Both the position numbers and the translations under genes were made by a program. This document shows, piece by piece, positions 15,786 through 22,030 of a stretch of 25,707 nucleotides of DNA; position 1 is the first letter of the stretch; each line of letters begins with the position of its first letter. The notes beneath the pieces were generated by a model, which was not told where the DNA came from, ran no database searches, and saw only the letters and a program-made list of their open reading frames with translations. The stretch spans positions 1 to 25,707 of the forward strand of contig JBBKWZ010000193.1 of the NCBI GenBank assembly GCA_037969195.1, read 5' to 3'. This DNA comes from JAHEJB01 sp037969195. GTDB taxonomy: Bacteria; Bacteroidota; Rhodothermia; Rhodothermales; Rubricoccaceae.

Positions 15786-17237
15786 ATACGGAGCCCACCT
15801 CAACTGAACGTATCTTTGGGCACCGAGTTCGCGCACCACCCATTGGATCCTGCCGCTAGTTTGGCCCGCCCGGGCCCACACGTTTTCTACTCAGTCGCGC
15901 TGATCGTTCCACTCGCGCTGATTAGTCCAGTCGGCCTCGTGGTTCGTCTTGGCGTGCTTGTGGTATTGCTCGCGCTGTCAGCCTTTTTCTCTGGTTCAGA
16001 GGTTGCACTATTCTCGATCTCTCGCACTCAACGTGAGGACCTGAGCGGTGATGAAAGCAAGGCGGCGCGGCGCGTTATCTGGATGTTGGAGCGTCCGCGT
16101 TCGCTACTTATAACCATTCTGCTGCTGAACACTATCGTAAACGTTGGTGCCGCGATACTGTCCGCCGTGTTGACAGTGGATATCGCTGGCCGTCTTGGGT
16201 GGAGTGAGACGGTGGCTTTGTTACTCTCAGTCGTCGTTTTGACGTTTGTTCTCCTGGTTGCGAGCGAAATAGCCCCGAAGCTTGCCGCATCCCGGAACCC
16301 GGTCGCGTTCGCTAAGCGAACTTCTATCCTGATCTATCCCCTCGCGCGATTCTTTTCTCCACTTTCCACTGTAATGGCGCGCGGAACCGCATGGCTGCGC
16401 AAACACGTCCGATCGCCGGCTTCGCCGCTGTCGTCCGAAGACGTAAGGACGATGGCAGATGTAGGCGAGGCGCACGGTTCGCTACAAGAAGAGGAGCGTG
16501 CACTCATCCACTCGATCCTTGAGTTCGGCGAAACAACCGTGCGGGAGGTTATGATTAGCCGCGTCGACATGATCGCCATACCCGATACGGCAACCTTCGA
16601 CGAGGCCCTCCAACTGATCCGAGACACGGGCCACTCCCGCGTCCCCCTTTTTCGCGAACACCTCGACAACATCCTTGGCGTTATCTACGCGAAGGACCTG
16701 CTCCCATATTTAGGGCGCAACGGTGAGAATGTCCAGCGCCCAATCGATTGGGAAAAACTGGCACGCAGACCGCGATTCATTCCCCTTTCTAAGAAACTGG
16801 ATGATCTGCTTGAGGATTTTCAGGAGCACAGCACGCACATGGCCATCGTTGTAGATGAGTATGGGGGAACGGCTGGACTTGTCACGCTGGAAGACTTGTT
16901 GGAGGAAGTCGTGGGCGAGATCTGGGATGAACTGGACGCGCCGGAAGAGACGCTTATCCGCGCAACCGGGCCCGGCAAATGGCGAGTTGACGCGCGTATC
17001 GATCTCGACGACCTGTTGAAGGCGCTAGACGTGGAAGACGGCGAGGAAGATTTCGACTTCGAGACCCTCGGTGGTCTCATCTTCCATCTGGCAGGTGAAG
17101 TGCCTTCACCCGGAGACGAATTTGTCTATGGACGCCTAAGATTGGAGGTCGAAGCTCTCGAGGACAATCGGATTCAACATGTGCTGGCTACGCTCCTGAC
17201 GGAAGCAGAAGCCGAGGCGGCTGGAAGAGATGACTAG
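15780..17237 (+). CDS. CNNM/CorC/GldE-type hemolysin-family CBS-domain membrane protein
   Basis: The protein has up to 485 residues. A DUF21/CNNM membrane domain (about 36-230) carries the family motif SAFFSGSEVALFSISR and later EIAPKLAASRNPV. A CBS pair (about 250-375) follows, with VREVMISRVDMIAIPD, HSRVPLFREHLDNILGVIYAKDLL and HMAIVVDEYGGTAGLVTLEDLLEEVVGEI. The C-terminal CorC_HlyC domain is at about 395-475. Relatives are implicated in Mg/Co ion homeostasis and, in Bacteroidota, include gliding protein GldE. The start is uncertain: the first possible codon, TTG at 15780, lies inside the ssb terminator tail, so a later TTG (15816) or another codon before the first helix is more likely. The stop codon overlaps the downstream beta-lactamase start by 8 nt, implying translational coupling. 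Confidence 0.85.
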   Translation: MLIRSPPQLNVSLGTEFAHHPLDPAASLARPGPHVFYSVALIVPLALISPVGLVVRLGVLVVLLALSAFFSGSEVALFSISRTQREDLSGDESKAARRVIWMLERPRSLLITILLLNTIVNVGAAILSAVLTVDIAGRLGWSETVALLLSVVVLTFVLLVASEIAPKLAASRNPVAFAKRTSILIYPLARFFSPLSTVMARGTAWLRKHVRSPASPLSSEDVRTMADVGEAHGSLQEEERALIHSILEFGETTVREVMISRVDMIAIPDTATFDEALQLIRDTGHSRVPLFREHLDNILGVIYAKDLLPYLGRNGENVQRPIDWEKLARRPRFIPLSKKLDDLLEDFQEHSTHMAIVVDEYGGTAGLVTLEDLLEEVVGEIWDELDAPEETLIRATGPGKWRVDARIDLDDLLKALDVEDGEEDFDFETLGGLIFHLAGEVPSPGDEFVYGRLRLEVEALEDNRIQHVLATLLTEAEAEAAGRDD

Positions 17238-18099
17238 GTTGATCCTGATCATCCTCGCCTTGGCTGGTTGGTCATGTGTCATCTCGCCCAGTTCTAATTC
17301 TGGCACCGAGGCTCGTCATATTCCTCTTGTGCCATCGGGTGCATCGGACTCTGTTCGAACGGACTGGGGACCCATTTTCGATGCCTATCACGGCACGGGT
17401 ACGATAGTGCTGCTTGACACCGAGACCGGCACACGCCACGTCTTCAATCCTAGTCGAGCCGCCCAACGATATTCGCCCGCGTCCACATTCAAAGTGTACA
17501 ACAGCCTTGTTGCCCTCGAAACTGGCGCCGTTCCCACTGTTGATACAATGTATACGTGGGATGGCATCGAACGCGGCAATGCCTGGGATCAAGACCACTC
17601 GTTGAGCATGGGAGTGCGCAATTCAACCGTCTGGCTTTTTCAGGATATTGCCGATCGAATAGGGAAGGACCGCTACGAAGAGACGTTCGCACTCGAGCCC
17701 TACGGAAACAGTCTGATTGGCCCCTCGGTGCGGACGTTCTGGCTTGGTGAGCCGTTGGCAATTTCAGCCAACGAACAAATCGCACTGCTCAACAGACTGC
17801 GAATAGGAGATCTCGCCTTCCGGCCCGACGTGCAGTCTCACGTCCGCGAGATCATGATGCTTGAAGAGGAGCCGGAGTACACTCTGTACGGGAAAACGGG
17901 TTGGACTTGGACGGAGGATGACCGTTCGGACGAGATTGGCTGGATCGTTGGATGGATTGATCGAGGTGATGCTTCGTGGGTTTTCGCGCTCAACGTGGAG
18001 CCTGACGGGCCTGAGTTCAATATGCGTTCGGCACGCCGAAGAATCCTGAACGATGTATTGGGTGCGATGGGACTTTGGCTGCCGTCGGATCAGGAATGA
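17230..18099 (+). CDS. Class D (OXA-type) serine beta-lactamase
   Basis: This 289-residue protein contains all class D hallmarks in the expected order: S85-T-F-K88 (catalytic Ser and the Lys that is carboxylated in this class) followed by VYNSLVALE; S132-T-V134 (SxV motif) in RNSTVWLFQDIADRIG; Y158-G-N160; FWLGEPLAISANEQIALL; K222-T-G224 within YGKTGW; and WIVGWID. Fold-level alignment to OXA enzymes is continuous from about residue 50 to 280. The N-terminus is a short hydrophobic signal with Cys16 (AGWSC), perhaps a non-canonical lipoprotein site. Its ATG overlaps the end of the CBS-domain gene by 8 nt. No mobile element is nearby, so it looks like a resident chromosomal gene. Expected activity is hydrolysis of penicillins; spectrum cannot be predicted. 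Confidence 0.92.
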   Translation: MTRLILIILALAGWSCVISPSSNSGTEARHIPLVPSGASDSVRTDWGPIFDAYHGTGTIVLLDTETGTRHVFNPSRAAQRYSPASTFKVYNSLVALETGAVPTVDTMYTWDGIERGNAWDQDHSLSMGVRNSTVWLFQDIADRIGKDRYEETFALEPYGNSLIGPSVRTFWLGEPLAISANEQIALLNRLRIGDLAFRPDVQSHVREIMMLEEEPEYTLYGKTGWTWTEDDRSDEIGWIVGWIDRGDASWVFALNVEPDGPEFNMRSARRRILNDVLGAMGLWLPSDQE

Positions 18100-18215
18100 A
18101 TGCACGCCAGCTGGTTCGATCGGGTTCGAGGTCGTGGACTATGCCTGTTACTTCAGCTTGGCGACGTTCGTTGGCGCCCGATTATGCACGCACACGCCTT
18201 TTTGAAGTCTCGTCG

Positions 18216-18247
18216 ATTGCCCCCTGAACCGAACGACCTTAGTTTTA
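18216..18247 (+). promoter_or_regulatory. Possible Bacteroidota-type promoter for rplU-rpmA
   Basis: ATTG (18216-18219), 20 nt, then TAGTTTTA (18240-18247) resembles the Bacteroidota -33/-7 pattern TTTG-N19-21-TAnnTTTG with two mismatches. It would start transcription near 18255 and leave a leader of about 80 nt before rplU. The match is short and could arise by chance. Confidence 0.35.
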
Positions 18248-18272
18248 CGCCTCGATTTTCCTCAGGTGCGCT

Positions 18273-18319
18273 CCTCCGCAGGCCCGTCGCATTCAGTGAT
18301 TCGTCAGAGCGGAGGGCCT
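18273..18319 (+). promoter_or_regulatory. Possible structured leader (pseudoknot or alternative hairpins) upstream of rplU
   Basis: CCTCCGC (18273-18279) is complementary to GCGGAGG (18309-18315), and the adjacent AGGCCC (18280-18285) is complementary to GGGCCT (18314-18319). The order a-b-a'-b' allows an H-type pseudoknot or two competing helices. The only Shine-Dalgarno-like GGAGG (18311-18315) before the rplU ATG at 18334 is inside the paired segment. Prediction by eye only. Confidence 0.35.
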
Positions 18320-18333
18320 AAAGCTCGCAACCC

Positions 18334-18702
18334 ATGTACGCCATCGTAGAAATAGGCGGTAAACAGTTCAAGGTCACAAAGGACCTTCGGCTGTACGTAC
18401 CTCGCCTCCAGGCCGAAATCGGCGACACCGTAACGTTCGACCGTGTCCTCCTTACATCAGGTGACGGTGCCGTCAAAGTTGGAACGCCCGTCGTTGACGG
18501 CGCTTCCGTTTCCGCCAAAGTCCTCGACCACGTCAAGGGCGATAAGATTATCGTCTTCAAAAAGAAGCGTCGCAAAGGCTACAAGGTCAAGAATGGCCAC
18601 CGTCAGCCGTACACGCAGATCTCCATAGACAGCCTGGGTGCCGCACCAAAGAAGCGCGCCACTAAAAAGAAGACAGAAGCTCCCGTTGAAGAGGCCGCGT
18701 AA
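18334..18702 (+). CDS. rplU: 50S ribosomal protein L21
   Basis: The 122-residue protein starts MYAIVEIGGKQFKVTKDLRL, the conserved L21 N-terminus. It contains the rRNA-binding KIIVFKKKRRKGYKVKNGHRQPYT segment near residues 71-95. A short Lys/Ala/Glu-rich tail (APKKRATKKKTEAPVEEAA) extends beyond the L21 core. It is followed 31 nt later by rpmA, the usual L21-L27 order. Confidence 0.98.
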   Translation: MYAIVEIGGKQFKVTKDLRLYVPRLQAEIGDTVTFDRVLLTSGDGAVKVGTPVVDGASVSAKVLDHVKGDKIIVFKKKRRKGYKVKNGHRQPYTQISIDSLGAAPKKRATKKKTEAPVEEAA

Positions 18703-18733
18703 TTCGCCCTCCGCTCTAAAACCATTTTGAATC

Positions 18734-18991
18734 ATGGCACATAAGAAAGGCGTCGGCTCAACAAAAAACGGGCGCGACTCCAACCCCCAGATGCTTGGCG
18801 TTAAGGTGTACGGCGGAACGGCCGTTTCAGCCGGCTCCATCATCATTCGCCAACGCGGCACCAAGTTCCACCCCGGCACTAACGTTGGCCGTGGCAACGA
18901 TGACACGTTGTTCGCAAAGGCCCACGGCAAGGTCCGCTTCTCCACCGGCAAGGCCGGTCGAAAGTTCGTACACGTCGACGCGGAGGCGTAG
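18734..18991 (+). CDS. rpmA: 50S ribosomal protein L27
   Basis: The 85-residue protein starts MAHKKGVGSTKNGRDSNPQM and has the conserved GGTAVSAGSIIIRQRGTKFHPG and GRGNDDTLFAKAHGKVRF segments. The N-terminal tail begins directly with AHKKG, with no Firmicutes-type cleavable extension, so it can reach the peptidyl-transferase centre without processing. It lies 31 nt downstream of rplU and ends at its own terminator. Confidence 0.98.
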   Translation: MAHKKGVGSTKNGRDSNPQMLGVKVYGGTAVSAGSIIIRQRGTKFHPGTNVGRGNDDTLFAKAHGKVRFSTGKAGRKFVHVDAEA

Positions 18992-19013
18992 AGTTCCAAC
19001 AGTTCCAAACTGA

Positions 19014-19050
19014 ACGGGCGTTCGTCGGATGGCGAGCGCCCGTTTTCTTG
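19014..19050 (+). terminator. Intrinsic terminator of rplU-rpmA
   Basis: ACGGGCG (19014-19020) pairs with CGCCCGT (19037-19043); inner bases TTCG/CGA can add pairs. It is followed by TTTCTTGTG and lies 22 nt after the rpmA stop codon. Confidence 0.75.
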
Positions 19051-19108
19051 TGTGCGGGAGCTTGAATGAGCGGGAGGGTTGGGACAATGGTTAATTAACC
19101 GTACTCTC

Positions 19109-20407
19109 ATGCTCGCACTGTCACCCCGCACTCCGCAACGCCTTTTCAAGGTGCTCGATCTCCGCGACAGATTCTTCGTTCCCGACCCTCCATGTGTTGA
19201 ATTGCGCGCGTTTACGCACGGTTTGATGCCGAGAACCGTCCCCACCATGATGGAGAGGTTTGTTGAGGACTGGAAGGAAAGGGGTGTAGATGCATGGAAT
19301 AGCGTCCCCAACCATTGGCTACCCGACGCAGACGAGCAGGTTGGCTGGTGGAATCTTCCCGAGTACCTCGGCGATCAGTTCATCGCGCCGATGCTGAACG
19401 CACCAAAAGGCACGTGCATCATGCAGGCCAGCGCCCATACCGCGGTTCAAGGGCTCTTGTCTGCGCCGGAGCCATTCAAGCATGGTCGAAACGAGGTCAT
19501 CTTTACGGAGGCTGAGTTTCCGTCTGTGCAACACTCCGTCCGTAACTGGGCGTCATTGAGAGGTTTTCACCCTCGTTCGGTTCCGCTGGGGGCCGACGGG
19601 TTTCTAGATGTAGACGGTGTAGTCGATGCAATCTCGGACCGTACGGCGTGGGTGTTCGTGAGCCACGTCGGCTTCACGACCGGCGAAAAGCTGACTGAAG
19701 ATGCCCTCCGTAGCATCGCTAGCACGGCACATCTTCACGATGCGCTCTTCGCTGTTGATGGGTACCACGCTACCGGCTCCTACCCGATTGACGTCGAGCA
19801 GATCGGGGCAGATGCCTACTTCGGTGGATTACTCAAGGAAGCATGCGGTTCGTCAGGGAACGCGTACCTCTTCATTCGAGAGGGCTTGGAGCTTACTCCT
19901 GCCGTCGGTGGCTGGTTTGGCGACGCGGATCCGTTTGGGTTCAATCCTGATCCAATACCCCACCCCAACGTGCGCCGCAGGTTTATGGCCGGGACCACCG
20001 CAATTGCATCCCTCTACCATGCGGTGGAAGGACTACGGGTTATCAAGGAAGTACGGGTTATCAAGGAAGTAGGTATTGACGCTGTCCGAGCGGATTCTCT
20101 GGCAAAAACCAGTCTGGCAATTCAACTCGCCGACGCTACGGGCCTAACCCTGCGGTCACCTCGCGAAGATGATCGGCGAAGTGCCATGGTTATCCTCGAA
20201 GTTGATAACGCGACTTCGCTCTGTGAGTGGTTGAAGACGCAGGACATCTACACGGATAGTCGACAGAACCAATTCCTCCGGATGGCGCCGTTCGTATGGA
20301 ATACCGCCGAAGACATCGAACGCGCTTTCGAGGCGATTGAAGAAGCGCTGCGAAGTGGATTGCACTTGCAGGCACGGCTACCAGAATCGGCGGGCCCGGT
20401 TACTTAA
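19109..20407 (+). CDS. Kynureninase-like class V aminotransferase-fold PLP enzyme
   Basis: From the ATG at 19109 the protein has 432 residues. The pattern fits fold-type I, class V: an N-terminal FTHGLMPRTVPTMMERFVEDWKERGVDAW, similar in layout to kynureninase; substrate/PLP loop IMQASAHTAVQ; a conserved aspartate in FAVDGYHATGSYPID (Asp217, expected to contact the PLP ring nitrogen); and the probable PLP lysine Lys243 in YFGGLLKEACGSSGNAYLF. The C-terminal domain has GGWFGDADPFGFNPD and RRRFMAGTTAIASLYHAVEGL. These resemble kynureninase/cysteine-desulfurase relatives, but the substrate is not evident. A TTG 10 codons upstream (19079) is an alternative start. Residues 310-321 are a perfect 6-residue duplication (RVIKEV twice), encoded by an 18-bp tandem repeat. 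No kynurenine-pathway gene is adjacent. Confidence 0.75.
   Translation: MLALSPRTPQRLFKVLDLRDRFFVPDPPCVELRAFTHGLMPRTVPTMMERFVEDWKERGVDAWNSVPNHWLPDADEQVGWWNLPEYLGDQFIAPMLNAPKGTCIMQASAHTAVQGLLSAPEPFKHGRNEVIFTEAEFPSVQHSVRNWASLRGFHPRSVPLGADGFLDVDGVVDAISDRTAWVFVSHVGFTTGEKLTEDALRSIASTAHLHDALFAVDGYHATGSYPIDVEQIGADAYFGGLLKEACGSSGNAYLFIREGLELTPAVGGWFGDADPFGFNPDPIPHPNVRRRFMAGTTAIASLYHAVEGLRVIKEVRVIKEVGIDAVRADSLAKTSLAIQLADATGLTLRSPREDDRRSAMVILEVDNATSLCEWLKTQDIYTDSRQNQFLRMAPFVWNTAEDIERAFEAIEEALRSGLHLQARLPESAGPVT
20034..20071 (+). repeat. Perfect 18-bp in-frame tandem duplication in the PLP-enzyme gene
   Basis: TACGGGTTATCAAGGAAG occurs at 20034-20051 and again at 20052-20069, followed by two more matching bases (TA). 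It adds six residues (RVIKEV) without shifting the frame. Identity is complete, including synonymous positions, which suggests a recent slippage event. Confidence 0.95.
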
Positions 20408-20718
20408 GCACGGCTCATACAGGTGGTAGAAACGGACCAAGACCCACCCGATTCTACCCTGCGGGTTACGATTCTTTACCACTCGGGGCGAGTGTTTCAG
20501 AAAAAAAGTGCGCGACCGATGATGAAATCGCAGCCACGGCCAGATTCGATCAATGTCGTGTGTAGGCACGATTTTGCAACATCGGCGCCCGTCAATTGAG
20601 ATTGGAGAGCGTGCGGGGCGGGTGCAAGTGAGGCCGCGGGGAGAGCGAGAAACATGCTACATGGAAAATGGCACCATGCTTGACGAAGGGGTGAGCCGAA
20701 CCAACGCACTCTTTCCCG
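20408..20718. other. Gap of about 310 nt without a supported gene
   Basis: Between the PLP-enzyme stop codon and the small membrane ORF I see no convincing coding region. There are two hairpins: GGTAGAA with TTCTACC shortly after the stop codon, and CACTCG-GGG-CGAGTG at 20480-20494 followed by TTTCAG, a weak terminator candidate for the upstream gene. Frames open here on both strands have arginine/cysteine-rich, shadow-like translations. Confidence 0.5.
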
Positions 20719-20955
20719 ATGCCCACCTGGACCATCCACCTTGTCTCGTCTGCCGGATTCGTCGCCCTCTTGGGTCGCGTACCAGTTTCGAGTTCGGTTA
20801 CGGAAGCCTTTCTACTTGGCTTGGTCGCTTGCGGCCTTGGTCTGTTCGGACTGTATGGGAAGACCGTGATGCGGGCAACCGTGTCGCGGTTACGTGCAAT
20901 TCAAACTTCTCCCTCCTCGCCCTCGAGCCCAGCGCTCCGAGGCGCTCACGTCTAA
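20719..20955 (+). CDS. Possible small membrane protein upstream of the sigma-28-type factor
   Basis: This 78-residue ORF has two hydrophobic segments (about 5-19, HLVSSAGFVALLG, and 29-46, AFLLGLVACGLGLFGLYG). A basic stretch (KTVMRATVSRLRA) and a Ser/Pro-rich tail follow. Third-codon positions are GC-rich as in neighbouring genes, and the translation looks more protein-like than the overlapping frame that extends the sigma factor upstream. It ends 23 nt before the sigma-factor ATG, a spacing consistent with one transcript. I see no clear Shine-Dalgarno and do not recognise the family. It could be a random open frame. Confidence 0.45.
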   Translation: MPTWTIHLVSSAGFVALLGRVPVSSSVTEAFLLGLVACGLGLFGLYGKTVMRATVSRLRAIQTSPSSPSSPALRGAHV

Positions 20956-20978
20956 GCATCGCCTTAGGCCTGAACGCT

Positions 20979-21749
20979 ATGCCCAACAACATGGCAAATA
21001 ACCTACAAGAAGCCGCCGAGCGCTACATCACCTCCCCCACGCCAGAGTACGGACGAGCCGTTGCCATTGCGGCGATGCCCCTGGTCCGGTCAATGGTTCG
21101 CAGAATCAGCCTGCCTGACCATCCGTTGGCCACGTACCGTGATCTGGAAAACGCGGGCATGCTCGGAATGCTTCAGGCGCTAAAAGGGTACGACCCGAAC
21201 CGTGGAACAGCATTCGCGTCGTTCGCTTATGGTCGGATTCGTGGAGCGCTGGTTGATTTCCTCCGCACTATCGATTCGCTAAGTCGCGATCGCCGACGCC
21301 GGGTAGCCGAAGCCCTTCGGGCTACCGCAGAACTCCAGCAGATAAAAGGCGGAGACCCGGGAGCCTCGGAAATTGCTGACCGCCTCGGCATTTCAATCTC
21401 CGACTTCGACCGCCTTCGGACTGACGCTCAACAGCGCTTCACTCTTTCGCTCCACGATGGCGACAGTTCGGAGCAGCGCGTTACTCCACTGGATGTAATT
21501 CCCAATCCGGACGCCGCCGAGAGCATTGACGGCTTCGAACGCCAGTCGCTTTTCGAGCACGTTCAGACACTCATTGCCCTGTTCCCCGAGCGCGAACAAC
21601 GCATCATCGCGCTGTACTACTTCGAGAATCACACGCTTCGCGAAATTGCAGTCGAGCTGAATTTGACCGAAGCTCGAATCTCGCAGATTCTCTCAAAGCT
21701 TCTGCGCTCCCTTCGCAGCCAACTAGAACTGACGCGGACCGCCGCCTGA
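20979..21749 (+). CDS. RNA polymerase sigma-28 type factor (FliA/WhiG family)
   Basis: From the ATG at 20979 the protein has 256 residues, the usual FliA length. Region 2 (about 32-100) includes PLVRSMVRRISLP, DLENAGMLGMLQALKGYDPNRG and FASFAYGRIRGALVDFLRTIDSLSRDRRRR. Region 3 (about 105-160) includes ASEIADRLGISISDF. Region 4 (about 200-250) includes LFPEREQRIIALYYFENHTLREIAVELNLTEARISQIL with its helix-turn-helix. This is the flagellar/whiG-type alternative sigma class. The frame is open far upstream (to 20553), but that extension is low-complexity and overlaps the small membrane ORF; it has no sigma similarity. An ATG at 20991 is a second possible start. No flagellar, chemotaxis or anti-sigma gene is visible in the window. 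Confidence 0.9.
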   Translation: MPNNMANNLQEAAERYITSPTPEYGRAVAIAAMPLVRSMVRRISLPDHPLATYRDLENAGMLGMLQALKGYDPNRGTAFASFAYGRIRGALVDFLRTIDSLSRDRRRRVAEALRATAELQQIKGGDPGASEIADRLGISISDFDRLRTDAQQRFTLSLHDGDSSEQRVTPLDVIPNPDAAESIDGFERQSLFEHVQTLIALFPEREQRIIALYYFENHTLREIAVELNLTEARISQILSKLLRSLRSQLELTRTAA

Positions 21750-21760
21750 CGCGGACCGCC
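21729..21760 (+). repeat. 15-bp direct repeat across the sigma-factor stop codon
   Basis: CTGACGCGGACCGCC occurs at 21729-21743 and 21746-21760 (period 17 bp). The first copy codes for the last residues. The second, read in another frame, supplies the TGA stop (21747-21749). A 17-bp duplication may therefore have set the present C-terminus. Confidence 0.8.
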
Positions 21761-21785
21761 ACCGATCCTTCAGGGAGAGAGGGAA

Positions 21786-21832
21786 GGCGACCGAGATTGG
21801 GCCTTTGTGCCCGTCTCGGTCGCCTATTTTTT
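21786..21832 (+). terminator. Intrinsic terminator of the sigma-factor gene
   Basis: GGCGACCGAGA (21786-21796) pairs with TCTCGGTCGCC (21814-21824). An inner GGGC (21799-21802) pairs with GCCC (21809-21812). TATTTTTT follows. It is a very strong intrinsic terminator, 36 nt after the stop codon. Confidence 0.92.
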
Positions 21833-22009
21833 GGTTAGGGCGCGTTAGCTAGGAGCCCGCCATAGGCTTTCCACCAAAAATCACGCGGAAGCCTGGCAGG
21901 CCGGAGCGTATCTTCGTGGTCTTCGGCTGGAGCCTTGATTGTGGAGGCGCTGGCCGTTTCGCGTGAATGGCTGAGGCTGTGCGCGGGCATCTTTAAACCC
22001 TAACCAACT

Positions 22010-22030
22010 CTACCTTCAGGTAGGCTCTTA
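22010..22030 (+). promoter_or_regulatory. Ribosome binding site of the PpiD gene inside a small hairpin
   Basis: AGGTAGG (22018-22024) lies 5 nt before the ATG at 22030. CTACC (22010-22014) can pair with GGTAG (22019-22023) across a TTCA loop and partly cover this site. The helix is only 5 bp, so any effect would be modest. The remaining upstream stretch (21833-22009) shows no gene. Confidence 0.5.

Noticed and set aside
18100..18321. Open frame of 73 codons directly after the beta-lactamase stop codon
   Set aside because: The translation is rich in Arg, Pro and His with no coherent pattern, has no ribosome binding site, and runs through the presumed rplU promoter and leader.
20553..20978. 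Long N-terminal extension of the sigma factor
   Set aside because: It encodes Arg/Ser/Cys-rich sequence with no sigma region, overlaps a more protein-like frame, and family length fits the ATG at 20979.
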